A DNA stretch of 14,507 nt from JACCTH01 sp050741915 (GCA_050741915.1 JBOGEX010000072.1:1-14507); one strand, 5' to 3'. Shown: positions 1 through 6,545, numbered from the stretch's first letter. Notes: generated by a model not told the origin, from the letters alone. Numbers and translations are program-made.

Positions 1-57
1 AAACCAAGGCTGAGCAACTACCTTCCCGAGGCGTCCGCCAGATGACACGCTCGGCGA

Positions 58-1002
58 ATGAAGTACGACAAGGTCATCCGCGACCTCGCCCGGTCTCAGC
101 AAATGGTGGTTGCCCGTAGGCAGCTAAGCGCGGCCGGCGTCGATTATCGAGCGATCAACAACAGGATCAGGTCTGGTCTGCTCGAACCGGTCACCAACCG
201 CGTTCTCAGGTACTCGGGGGCACCTGGCAGTGAGGCGCAGCGGTTGATGATTGCTCTCCTTCACATCGGTCCGGAGACCTACGTTTCCCACATGACTGCT
301 GCAGCATGGTGGGGCATCGCCGGCTTTCGTCTCGACCGAATCCACATCTCGGTGGAACGGGTCTATCGAACGGACGATTCGAGTCGGCAGATCACTGTCC
401 ATCACTCGACCGTCATCCCCGATTGGTGTCGAAAGGTCCACAACGGAATTCCGGTGCTGTCCCCGGGCCTAGCGATCTATCAACTTGCCGGCACGATAAG
501 CGGTGACCGTGTCGCGAGGGCGCTTGACAACGCCTGGTCGCTTCGCCTCATCAACGGCCAGCTGCTGGATGACCTGATTGCTCGCCTCGGCCGTTCGGGG
601 AGAAACGGAACGACGCTCATGCGCGAGCTCAGGGAGGAAAGAAACGGCGACTGGATCCCACCTGCATCGAACGTCGAATCGAGGTTCGAGGAGTTGACCA
701 AACCGCACGGATTTCGCTTTCGACGCCAGGTGGATATCGGCGATGAGAACTGGAGCGGCCGGGTCGACTTTCTCGCCGAGGACTGCCCGCTCATCGTCGA
801 GGTGCTAAGCGAGCGCTTTCACGTATCGCTGACCGACCGGGAGATCGACGAGGCCCGACGGGCACGTCACACAGCGATGGGATTTCTGGTGGTTGAGGTT
901 TGGGATCACGAGATCTTCTATACGCCGTGGGTCGTGATCGCCCGACTGAACGAAGCCCGGAAAGTATTGCTCTCACGCTCTCCGCGCGTAGACCGGCAGT
1001 GA
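58..1002 (+). CDS. AbiEi-family antitoxin-like N-terminus with DUF559/Vsr-like nuclease C-terminus
   Basis: This 314-residue protein has two parts. Residues 1-60 form a winged-helix-like region with the pattern seen at the start of type IV toxin-antitoxin AbiEi-family proteins (a short helix-turn-helix followed by a basic 'R-x-L-x-P-V' type turn). Residues 60-150 continue that family's middle part (SHMTAAAWWGI, near 77-87). Residues 200-300 resemble the DUF559/Vsr-like endonuclease fold: acidic E207/E211, D237 (RVDF) and E248 (IVEV) fit a PD-(D/E)xK arrangement. Such proteins are common in actinobacteria, usually without a partner toxin, and none is visible here. ATG 58 has no convincing Shine-Dalgarno. 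The stop codon lies in the loop of a hairpin. The family call is good; catalytic activity and any toxin-antitoxin role are inferred. Confidence 0.8.
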   Translation: MKYDKVIRDLARSQQMVVARRQLSAAGVDYRAINNRIRSGLLEPVTNRVLRYSGAPGSEAQRLMIALLHIGPETYVSHMTAAAWWGIAGFRLDRIHISVERVYRTDDSSRQITVHHSTVIPDWCRKVHNGIPVLSPGLAIYQLAGTISGDRVARALDNAWSLRLINGQLLDDLIARLGRSGRNGTTLMRELREERNGDWIPPASNVESRFEELTKPHGFRFRRQVDIGDENWSGRVDFLAEDCPLIVEVLSERFHVSLTDREIDEARRARHTAMGFLVVEVWDHEIFYTPWVVIARLNEARKVLLSRSPRVDRQ

Positions 1003-1016
1003 AACTGCCGGTCTAC
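988..1016. terminator. Perfect 12-bp hairpin between convergent genes
   Basis: GTAGACCGGCAG (988-999) pairs perfectly with CTGCCGGTCTAC (1005-1016) around a 5-nt loop TGAAA. The loop contains the TGA stop of the upstream + strand gene. The convergent - strand gene ends at 1043, so the hairpin is well placed as a bidirectional transcription end. Neither strand has a proper U-tract directly after the stem, so it would be an intrinsic terminator of the U-poor type or an mRNA 3' stabiliser. The pairing is seen directly; the function is inferred. Confidence 0.6.
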
Positions 1017-1042
1017 CTCATAAAAACGGCAAAAAAGGCGGT

Positions 1043-2038
1043 TTAGAGGACGATGGAGACCAAGGGGTAGTAGAGGGCGGCGGCGAAGAGGAGCGGGTCG
1101 AGGGTGGTCATCGGGCCGGGAGGGGTTTCCGAAAGCGCCAGACGACCCGTCCGAATGATCGAGCCGAGGCTGCGTCCGGCCACCAGTCCCACCGCCAGCC
1201 CGAGCCCGATCAGGATGTAGCCGACGATGTCCTCCCTCCAGATGAGCGATCCGACCACCGCACCCACGACAGCCGCCAACGCGACACCCGAGTAGGGGTC
1301 GAGCATCGGTGTGCGCAGCCGGCTCAGGACGACCGCAGTCACCGCGCTCAGCGCCGCCACCACAATCAGGATCGAGATGGCGTGGTGCTCGTCTTCGAAA
1401 AAAGTACGAGTGAGCATGAGTGAGCCCACCGCCGCGCTCCCCACCAAGGCGATAACGACCGAGGGCGCCACCACCTCCAGCCGCCGATACTCGGGCACCG
1501 CCACCCCCCATCCCATGACGACCGCCACGGCCAGGAAGGGGGTCAGCCCGAAGCCGATGCCACCCAATACGTGCGTCGCCACCGCGGCGATGACGAATGA
1601 GGCCAGGATGCCAATTGTGGCCGGGGCCCGATCCCGATCGGTCAGGCGGGAGGCGAGATCGGTGGCCCACAGTGCTGCCAGCAGGACAAGCCCGGCCGCC
1701 CACCAAGCGGGGCCCGGGGCCAGGTTGGTACCGATGAGAATCAGCAGGCCGAGGAGACCGGTGACGAGGGAGGCGTCGACCATCTCCCCCACCATCACGT
1801 CGCCACCTCCCGACACCGGTGGGATCAGCGCCAGCTCGTCACCGGCGCCAATCGGGTCAGAGGCAGAGGCAGGCTCGCCGTTTCTCCACATGGCCGCAGA
1901 CCCGAGACCGGCCGCAAACTCGGGACCAAAGCGGGAAACGGCCTCTTCGATCACCTCGCCCACTGTGTCGCCCTCCACCTCGAGGCGGGAGAGACCGGCC
2001 AGCTCGCGCAGGTTGGCAAATAGTCGAAGGGTCGCCAC
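1043..2038 (-). CDS. MoaD/ThiS-type sulfur-carrier domain fused to a degenerate CdsA-like polytopic membrane domain
   Basis: Residues 1-79 are a MoaD-type beta-grasp domain: start MATLRLFANLRELAG, middle TVGEVIEEAVSRFGPEF, end LIPPVSGG. Sulfur carriers in molybdopterin and thiamin synthesis end exactly in such a Gly-Gly, but here the chain continues (G77-G78-G79). Residues 90-331 hold about eight hydrophobic segments. The last part (RSLGSIIRTG near 289-298, then TLDPLLFAAALYY near 312-324) resembles the CdsA phosphatidate cytidylyltransferase C-terminus, where GHGG-x2-DRxDS-LLFA would be expected. The DR-x-DS acidic residues are missing, so cytidylyltransferase activity is doubtful. The start is GTG 2038, 41 nt after the preceding gene on the same strand. 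The MoaD call is firm; the CdsA relationship is a pattern-based inference. Cleavage after the Gly-Gly, as for MoaD-MoaE fusions, is a possibility. Confidence 0.75.
   Translation of the reverse strand: MATLRLFANLRELAGLSRLEVEGDTVGEVIEEAVSRFGPEFAAGLGSAAMWRNGEPASASDPIGAGDELALIPPVSGGGDVMVGEMVDASLVTGLLGLLILIGTNLAPGPAWWAAGLVLLAALWATDLASRLTDRDRAPATIGILASFVIAAVATHVLGGIGFGLTPFLAVAVVMGWGVAVPEYRRLEVVAPSVVIALVGSAAVGSLMLTRTFFEDEHHAISILIVVAALSAVTAVVLSRLRTPMLDPYSGVALAAVVGAVVGSLIWREDIVGYILIGLGLAVGLVAGRSLGSIIRTGRLALSETPPGPMTTLDPLLFAAALYYPLVSIVL
1803..1811 (-). promoter_or_regulatory. Possible internal ribosome binding site over the Gly-Gly codons
   Basis: On the - strand GGGAGGTGG lies 7 nt before an in-frame ATG (1793-1795) and 4 nt before an in-frame GTG (1796-1798). 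The GGAGGT core is itself the codon pair for G77-G78 of the sulfur-carrier tail. Initiation here would make the membrane domain alone (about 250 residues, M82 onward). This is the best Shine-Dalgarno in the gene, better than the one before the annotated GTG start. Its use is inferred. Confidence 0.4.
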
Positions 2039-2079
2039 GGATCACCGAGGCTACATCGGCTCATCGAAACGGCGTCGGC

Positions 2080-2502
2080 TCATGCGGGCGGCTCGACCTT
2101 CCAACCGCGGCTGGCCAACTCCTCTGCCAACCGATAGCTCTCGACCGAGCTGAGGTCGAGCAAGGGCGGCGCCTCCTGATCGAGCAACTCCCGGGCACGG
2201 TCTCGCAAAGTCCGCGCCCACGCCCTCCCCCTCGCTTCTCCTTCCAGCGTCAACGTGGAATCGGCCCCGACCGAGTACAAGGCGGCGAGCGACTGCGGAT
2301 TGGCTGAACTGCCGCGCTCCCCGTACAGCAGCAGCAGGGCCCCGACCGGTAGATCCTGGGTCCCTCCGTCGGCGACAAAGTCACCCGCATACGCCCAACC
2401 CGTGGCCTTGGTCTCGTCGACCGAGGTGACGACCTTGGCCCAATGCCGACGGCGGGCATCGCCGAGTTGGGGAACCGAGACCGCCACAAGAGCATCGCCC
2501 AC
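2080..2502 (-). CDS. Conserved-looking hypothetical protein, 140 residues
   Basis: I do not recognise this protein. It is soluble-looking, with no signal peptide or membrane segment. The first half is beta-rich (VAVSVPQLGDARRRHWAKVV, then GWAYAGDFVADGG) and the last 50 residues are charged and helical (GRAWARTLRDRARELLDQ, then SVESYRLAEELASRGW). The frame is open from TTG 2514. I prefer GTG 2502 because TATTGT (2511-2516, - strand) lies 8 nt ahead, suiting a leaderless transcript, and neither start has a Shine-Dalgarno. It precedes the MoaD-membrane fusion by 41 nt on the same strand, so the two are probably co-transcribed. It diverges from the HPPD unit across a short shared control region. 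Confidence 0.55.
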   Translation of the reverse strand: MGDALVAVSVPQLGDARRRHWAKVVTSVDETKATGWAYAGDFVADGGTQDLPVGALLLLYGERGSSANPQSLAALYSVGADSTLTLEGEARGRAWARTLRDRARELLDQEAPPLLDLSSVESYRLAEELASRGWKVEPPA

Positions 2503-2510
2503 AGCTAGAG

Positions 2511-2516
2511 ACAATA
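2511..2516 (-). promoter_or_regulatory. Candidate -10 element for a leaderless transcript
   Basis: TATTGT on the - strand fits the actinobacterial TANNNT -10 pattern and sits 8 nt before GTG 2502. No good -35 is visible, so this is weak and rests on spacing. Confidence 0.3.
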
Positions 2517-2533
2517 AATGCCGCCAGAGACCC

Positions 2534-2562
2534 TTGACAGATGGGTGAATTGAGCGTATGGT
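2534..2562 (+). promoter_or_regulatory. Sigma70-type promoter of the HPPD unit
   Basis: A perfect -35 TTGACA (2534-2539) is followed after 17 bp by TATGGT (2557-2562), a 4/6 match to the -10 consensus. Transcription would begin near 2568-2571, leaving a leader of about 40 nt with a strong ribosome site before ATG 2610. Upstream in-frame ATG 2541 lies between the -35 and -10 and cannot be used from this promoter. Confidence 0.75.
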
Positions 2563-2578
2563 TTAAGCGTATGCTCAA
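2550..2578. promoter_or_regulatory. Operator-like repeated palindrome over the -10 and start site
   Basis: AGCGTATG occurs twice as a direct repeat (2553-2560 and 2566-2573, 13-bp period). Each copy sits inside a near-palindrome of the form TT-R-AGC-n-TA-n-GCT-n-AA; the right copy is TTAAGCGTATGCTCAA (2563-2578). The outer ends TTGAGC (2550-2555) and GCTCAA (2573-2578) are also inverted repeats. The site covers the -10 and likely start point, where a bound repressor would block transcription. The TetR protein encoded in the unit is the obvious candidate to bind it, which is inference. Confidence 0.5.
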
Positions 2579-2597
2579 AGCATTCGATCAAACCGAC

Positions 2598-2605
2598 AAG
2601 GAGGT
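2598..2605 (+). promoter_or_regulatory. Strong Shine-Dalgarno fixing the start at 2610
   Basis: AAGGAGGT is a near-complete anti-16S match 4 nt before ATG 2610. It decides that start over in-frame ATGs at 2541 and 2571. Confidence 0.8.
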
Positions 2606-2609
2606 TGTG

Positions 2610-3020
2610 ATGAGCGGGAGTGGATACGGCATCGCCGTATATGTTGTGTACGCGGCGGTGGCCGTTGCTTTGACGGTCTGGCTGGCGAGGACGCTCTTTC
2701 GGAGCGGGGCGATCTTTCTCCAGGATGTTTTCAGTGACCGGCCCGGGCTGGCCGAGGCAGTGAACCGGCTCCTCGTGGTCGGCTTCTACATGCTCAACCT
2801 GGGCTACGCCCTCTACATCATTCGCACCGAGGGGAGCCTCGACGCCTTCGGGGCGGTCCGGACGCTGGTCAACCGCCTGGCCCTGCTGTTGGTGACACTG
2901 GCGGTGATCCACTTCGTCAACGTCGGGCTTTTCTGGAAGATTCGCTCACGCGGAGAAGAGCGTCACCTTCCCCCACCGATCGCTCCCCAGGTTTTGGTTC
3001 CCCCCACCGGAGACCGATGA
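2610..3020 (+). CDS. Small three-helix membrane protein of the HPPD unit
   Basis: This 136-residue protein has three predicted membrane helices near residues 7-29, 52-71 and 88-108, then a basic and proline-rich tail (RSRGEERHLPPPIAP). The sequence around helix 2 (NRLLVVGFYMLNLGYALY) is well formed, but I cannot name a function. The start is set by AAGGAGGT at 2598-2605. It is the first gene after the promoter, and its stop overlaps the next start by 4 nt (ATGA at 3017-3020), so it is probably translationally coupled to the DCC-family protein. A membrane partner for that redox protein is plausible but inferred. Confidence 0.75.
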   Translation: MSGSGYGIAVYVVYAAVAVALTVWLARTLFRSGAIFLQDVFSDRPGLAEAVNRLLVVGFYMLNLGYALYIIRTEGSLDAFGAVRTLVNRLALLLVTLAVIHFVNVGLFWKIRSRGEERHLPPPIAPQVLVPPTGDR

Positions 3021-3415
3021 CAACTCTCACCGTCGTCTATGACGAGAAGTGCCACCTCTGCCGGCGGGCGCGGGATTGGCTCCTCACCCAGCCCTGCTAC
3101 GTGCCGGTGCGACTTCTCTCCGCCGGATCCCAAGAAGCCCGCCGCCGTTTCGGCGCCCTTCCCTGGCTCGGCCAGGAGCTGGTGGTCGCCGATGACAACG
3201 GGCGGGCATGGGTCGGACCGGCGGCCTTCCTCACCTGCCTCTGGGCGACCCGTCGCTATCGGTCGTGGTCCTACCGGTTGTCGGGACCGGCCTTGGCCCC
3301 GATGGCAGAGCGCTTCTTCTATCTCGTGTCGAAGAACCGGCGGCGGTTCGGAGCCCCGGTGGGCGATGACGTGGAATGCTCCTGGTGCGAACGCAAGGAG
3401 CCCCATGCCCACTAG
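3017..3415 (+). CDS. DCC1-like thiol-disulfide oxidoreductase family protein (DUF393)
   Basis: This 132-residue protein begins TLTVVYDEKCHLCRRARDWL, the DCC-family signature in which Y-D-x2-C-x2-C gives a thioredoxin-like redox pair, here C12 and C15. The family usually has D-G-x-C with a small residue; E10-K11 is a variant. A second pair, C121-S-W-C124, lies near the C-terminus. There is no signal peptide, so it is cytoplasmic or peripheral. It overlaps the upstream membrane gene by 4 nt and the downstream TetR gene by 11 nt. Family members are thought to exchange thiols and disulfides; the substrate is unknown. Neighbouring membrane proteins and HPPD suggest a redox role near the membrane (inference). 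Confidence 0.85.
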   Translation: MTTLTVVYDEKCHLCRRARDWLLTQPCYVPVRLLSAGSQEARRRFGALPWLGQELVVADDNGRAWVGPAAFLTCLWATRRYRSWSYRLSGPALAPMAERFFYLVSKNRRRFGAPVGDDVECSWCERKEPHAH

Positions 3416-4001
3416 CGAGCCGACCACCAAAGAACGGATCATGGATGCGGCGCTCGAGACGCTGCGGACCAAGGGGATTGTCGGGGCCAGCGCCCGGGCC
3501 ATTGCCGCCACCGGCGGGTTCAACCAGGCATTGATCTTCTATCACTTCGGCAGCGTCAATCGATTGTTGATCGAAGCCGCCGCCTCTTCCTCCGCCCGGC
3601 AGGTGGCCAAGTACCAGCAGGCTGCTGCCAAGTCCTCGTCACTGACCGACCTGGTCGAGATCGCCCGCCGTCTCCACCGCGACGATCAGCGCAGCGGCTC
3701 GGTCACGATCGTCACCCAGATGATGGCGGCCGCCGTCTCCGACCCCGAGATGGGGAAAGCCGTTCTCGCCGGCTTCCGCGGCTGGATCGATCTGGTCGAG
3801 GAGGCATTGCAGAGTGGCTTGGAAGGCTCCCCGCTCCAAACCCTGATCCCGTTGCACGAGGCGGCCTACGCCATCGCCGCGGTCTTTCTCGGCATCGAGT
3901 TGATGGAGCGCCTCGACCCCGAGCAATCGGAAGCCGGTCCGGTGTTCGACGCTATGGCCTCGCTCGCCGGCCTTTTCGAAGGCGCCCTGAGACGGACCTG
4001 A
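3405..4001 (+). CDS. TetR/AcrR-family transcriptional regulator
   Basis: This 198-residue protein has a standard TetR N-terminus: KERIMDAALETLRTKG (residues 9-24) leads into the helix-turn-helix ASARAIAATGGFNQALIFYHF (28-48), whose final YHF is the family hallmark. The remainder is a helical ligand-binding and dimer domain ending near LAGLFEGALRR. ATG 3405 is chosen because AAGGAG (3395-3400) precedes it by 4 nt; the frame is open further upstream but only inside the DCC gene. It overlaps the DCC gene by 11 nt and its stop shares one base with the next start. It lies within the unit whose promoter carries an operator-like palindrome, so it likely represses its own operon. The ligand is unknown; an aromatic metabolite linked to HPPD is one guess. 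Confidence 0.9.
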   Translation: MPTSEPTTKERIMDAALETLRTKGIVGASARAIAATGGFNQALIFYHFGSVNRLLIEAAASSSARQVAKYQQAAAKSSSLTDLVEIARRLHRDDQRSGSVTIVTQMMAAAVSDPEMGKAVLAGFRGWIDLVEEALQSGLEGSPLQTLIPLHEAAYAIAAVFLGIELMERLDPEQSEAGPVFDAMASLAGLFEGALRRT

Positions 4002-4465
4002 TGTCGACGGTGTCGAGAGCCCTTGCGGCCGGAACCGGGATGGGGGCCGTCACCGGAGCAGCGATCGGAGTCGTAATCGCGTCCATCCAGTTGCTCGACT
4101 TGGAGGGAATCGAACTCGTTCAAGCCTTGGTCATCTACGGAGCCATTGGGGCCATCCTCGGAATGGTGGCGGGGACGGCAAGCGGAGGCGCGCTCGGACT
4201 GCTGGTGGGATTAGCTCTGAACCTTTTGCTGGGACCGGCGAGCCAGGTCCCACGAAGGACCGAGCAACTTCCGATGGCTCGCGCCGTCGGCTCGACCATT
4301 GGACTCCTCCCCCTCATCGCTCTTCCCCTCATCGATGAATGGTGGCCCGCGGCCATCATCGTTTCGTTGATTGCGATCGTGGTGATTGCGAAGCGTGTTC
4401 CGAAAATCGCCGGCATCACTAGCCTTTCCACGAGATCGCCAAACCTGCAAAGGAGCAGCCCATGA
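4001..4465 (+). CDS. Small glycine-rich membrane protein of the HPPD unit
   Basis: This 154-residue hydrophobic protein has helices near residues 8-28, 42-77 (one or two), 95-112 and 115-131. The first three are rich in small residues with G-x3-G spacing (for example GTGMGAVTGAAIG and GGALGLLVG), typical of tightly packed helices. The tail (SLSTRSPNLQRSSP) is polar. I do not recognise the family. Its ATG shares a base with the TetR stop (TGATG), with no clear Shine-Dalgarno, so translation is probably coupled. Its stop overlaps the HPPD start by 4 nt. Confidence 0.7.
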   Translation: MSTVSRALAAGTGMGAVTGAAIGVVIASIQLLDLEGIELVQALVIYGAIGAILGMVAGTASGGALGLLVGLALNLLLGPASQVPRRTEQLPMARAVGSTIGLLPLIALPLIDEWWPAAIIVSLIAIVVIAKRVPKIAGITSLSTRSPNLQRSSP

Positions 4466-5562
4466 CCAGGGGTGGGACGCCCTCCGATCCGTTTCCGTTG
4501 AACGGCTTCCATCATGTCGAGTTCTGGACCGACAACGCCTATCAGTCGGCTCAGTTCTTTCGCTCACTGATGGGTTTCGCCATCGAGGGTTATCGCGGTC
4601 CCGAAACCGGCGTGCGGGAGACCGCCTCCTGGGCCCTCCGTCAAAACGATGCCCGCTTCATCGTCACCGGGGCCCTGTTCCCCGACCATCCCATCAGTCA
4701 CCACGTCCTCGAGCACGGGCCGGGCGTCCACGACGTCGCTCTCGCCGTGCCCGACGCCAAAACGGCCTTCGAGCATGCTCTAGCCCGTGGTGCCGAGGCG
4801 GCCTACAAGCCCGAGGTGGTGGAGGGCAATAACAAGACCTGGGCCCGGGCTGGGATTCACACCTACGGCGAGACCGTGCACTCCCTCGTCGAGTCCGACC
4901 TTTCCTGGCCGCCACCCGATTTCGCTCCATACGAGGACACTGTCGTCAAACCGGTCGGGCTGCAACGCATCGACCACGTCGTCGGCAATGTCGGCCTCGG
5001 TGAGATGGATCGTTGGGTCTCCTTCTACGAAGACGTCTTCGGTTTCGTATTGCTTCGACACTTCGACGACGAGCAGATCTCGACCGAGTATTCGGCGTTG
5101 ATGTCGAAGGTGGTTTGGGACGGCAGCGGGCTGATCAAGATGCCGATCAACGAACCGGCCACCGGTCGGAGGAAGAGTCAAATCGAGGAGTACCTCGACT
5201 TCTATCGATCGCCCGGCATTCAGCACATCGCCATCCTCACCGACGACATCTTCGAGACCGTTGCCCAGGTTCGTGACCGCGGGCTGATGATGATGAACGT
5301 GCCCGATGCCTACTACTCAGAAGTAGGCGAGCGTCTCGGTGACATGGATGTCGATCGCGTCGAAATGAAGCGGCTCAACATCCTGGCCGACAGCGACGAG
5401 GGCGGAGGGTTGCTGCAAATCTTCACCCGGATGCTGCAGGACCGACCAACGGTCTTCTTCGAGTTCATCGAACGGCGCGGGGCCACCGGCTTCGGTGAGG
5501 GAAACTTCAAGGCGCTATTCGAGGCGATCGAACGCGACCAGGCGGCCCGGGGGAACCTCTAA
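4462..5562 (+). CDS. hppD: 4-hydroxyphenylpyruvate dioxygenase
   Basis: HPPD converts 4-hydroxyphenylpyruvate and O2 to homogentisate and CO2 with a non-heme Fe(II). The 366-residue length and both vicinal-oxygen-chelate halves match the bacterial enzyme. The N-terminal half starts FHHVEFW (16-22) with GPETGVRETASW (46-57). The catalytic half has the iron ligands H172 (RIDHVVGN), H255 (GIQHIAI) and E334 (VFFEFIERRG). Substrate-site landmarks are present: TEYSALMSKVV (208-218), PINEP (228-232) and KSQIEEYLDFY (238-248). The C-terminus, GNFKALFEAIERDQ, is canonical and speaks for HPPD over 4-hydroxymandelate synthase. AAAGGAG (4449-4455) precedes ATG 4462 by 6 nt. It is last in the unit. No homogentisate dioxygenase is in view, so homogentisate could go to breakdown elsewhere, to pigment or to prenylquinones. 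Confidence 0.96.
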   Translation: MTRGGTPSDPFPLNGFHHVEFWTDNAYQSAQFFRSLMGFAIEGYRGPETGVRETASWALRQNDARFIVTGALFPDHPISHHVLEHGPGVHDVALAVPDAKTAFEHALARGAEAAYKPEVVEGNNKTWARAGIHTYGETVHSLVESDLSWPPPDFAPYEDTVVKPVGLQRIDHVVGNVGLGEMDRWVSFYEDVFGFVLLRHFDDEQISTEYSALMSKVVWDGSGLIKMPINEPATGRRKSQIEEYLDFYRSPGIQHIAILTDDIFETVAQVRDRGLMMMNVPDAYYSEVGERLGDMDVDRVEMKRLNILADSDEGGGLLQIFTRMLQDRPTVFFEFIERRGATGFGEGNFKALFEAIERDQAARGNL

Positions 5563-6545
5563 CCCGTAAGGAATGTCGAGATCCGCTGCGCAGTCGCCAC
5601 GGGATCCTGACGGTGTGGCTGGTGGCCGGCTCCGGAGATGACTTCGGTAGTCGCACCTTCAATTTGGGAGGCGATCTGCCGACCATCAGCGAGCGGAGTG
5701 ATCTGATCCTCATCTCCCCAGATGACGAGGGTGAGGACAGTGATTGTGGGTAGGTCGGCAGGGACGGTTGCTGCTGCGGGGGTGGCAGACATCGCGGCCA
5801 GAGCATCTGAGGTTCCCGCCATCGCGGCCCCGATCTGACGAGCATTGTGATCGTCGGGCGTGGGGCAGAAACCGCCGGCGGCACATTCGCTTTCGTAGTT
5901 GAGAATGGCGCGACTGCCACCGCCGAAGCTCGTGAAGTTGAGCGCCTTACCGACCACCGGCAGGCCGTAGAAGGTGGCGGTCCAGTCCTCGGCCGGGCCG
6001 TAGATCTCGGCGCTGATCAAAACCAGTCGTTCGACCACGTCCGAGTTGTTGACCGCCATTTGCGCGGCCACCGCTCCCCCCATCCCGGCCCCGATGACGG
6101 TCGCCCTTTCGATCCCGAGCTGCTCGAGCAGCGTCAGCATCGTCTCGGCCCGCCCGAAGGTGGTGTGGACCTGACCCGTTCGCGCCGGGCGTCCGCTGTA
6201 CCCGAAGTCGACCTGATCGGGGATGATCAGCCGGTAACCGGACAACTGCTCCGCCAGCGGAACCCACTGGTACCCACCGGCCAGGTCAAAGCCATGGATC
6301 AGAAGTAGCGGTGGACCACTCCCAACCGATCGGTAGTGAATCGACTGCCCGTTGCTCAAGGTGACGATCTCGCCGGGGAGGTCGGCCGGAGGGGTGAGCA
6401 CCTCGTAACGATCGGCCGAGCTCGCCGCCAGATACGACCACACCATCGCGCCGAGAACCGCGACCAGGAGGGCGATCCCGATGATCCGCACGAGGATCGG
6501 GCCAAAGCCAAGTCGTACTTGTTGAGGCGGTCTGGCTAGGGACAT
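5559..6545 (-). CDS. Membrane-anchored alpha/beta hydrolase-fold protein lacking the nucleophile serine
   Basis: This 328-residue protein has one N-terminal membrane helix (about 19-41), then an alpha/beta hydrolase domain on the outer side or lumen-facing. Family landmarks are in order: LLLIHGF (80-86, oxyanion loop), IIPDQVDFGYSGRP (107-120), the nucleophile elbow G152-A-G154-M-G156, the acid loop WGDEDQITP (276-284, D280 expected) and GAGHQPHRQDP (305-315, H308). The elbow should read G-x-S-x-G, but the codon for residue 154 is GGG (glycine). The protein may be inactive, or use another mechanism or a binding role. It follows lutC by 7 nt on the same strand. Its stop overlaps that of the convergent HPPD gene by 3 bases. 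Confidence 0.88.
   Translation of the reverse strand: MSLARPPQQVRLGFGPILVRIIGIALLVAVLGAMVWSYLAASSADRYEVLTPPADLPGEIVTLSNGQSIHYRSVGSGPPLLLIHGFDLAGGYQWVPLAEQLSGYRLIIPDQVDFGYSGRPARTGQVHTTFGRAETMLTLLEQLGIERATVIGAGMGGAVAAQMAVNNSDVVERLVLISAEIYGPAEDWTATFYGLPVVGKALNFTSFGGGSRAILNYESECAAGGFCPTPDDHNARQIGAAMAGTSDALAAMSATPAAATVPADLPTITVLTLVIWGDEDQITPLADGRQIASQIEGATTEVISGAGHQPHRQDPVATAQRISTFLTG

Noticed and set aside
918..1706. 262-codon - strand open frame overlapping the MoaD-membrane fusion in another frame
   Set aside because: Arg/Gly-rich and without domain features; the overlapping frame encodes a MoaD domain and regular membrane helices.
1770..1800. Idea that the linker after the Gly-Gly is a MoaE remnant
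   Set aside because: VMVGEMVDASLVTGLL vaguely recalls the start of MoaE in MoaD-MoaE fusions, but the match is too short to support and no MoaE core follows.
1311..2153. 280-codon + strand open frame opposite the MoaD fusion
   Set aside because: Low-complexity Ser/Thr/Pro/Arg composition, antisense to a supported gene.
3039..3404. N-terminal extension of the TetR frame by 122 codons
   Set aside because: The extension overlies the DCC gene, is Pro/Arg/Ser-rich and lies before a canonical TetR start with AAGGAG.
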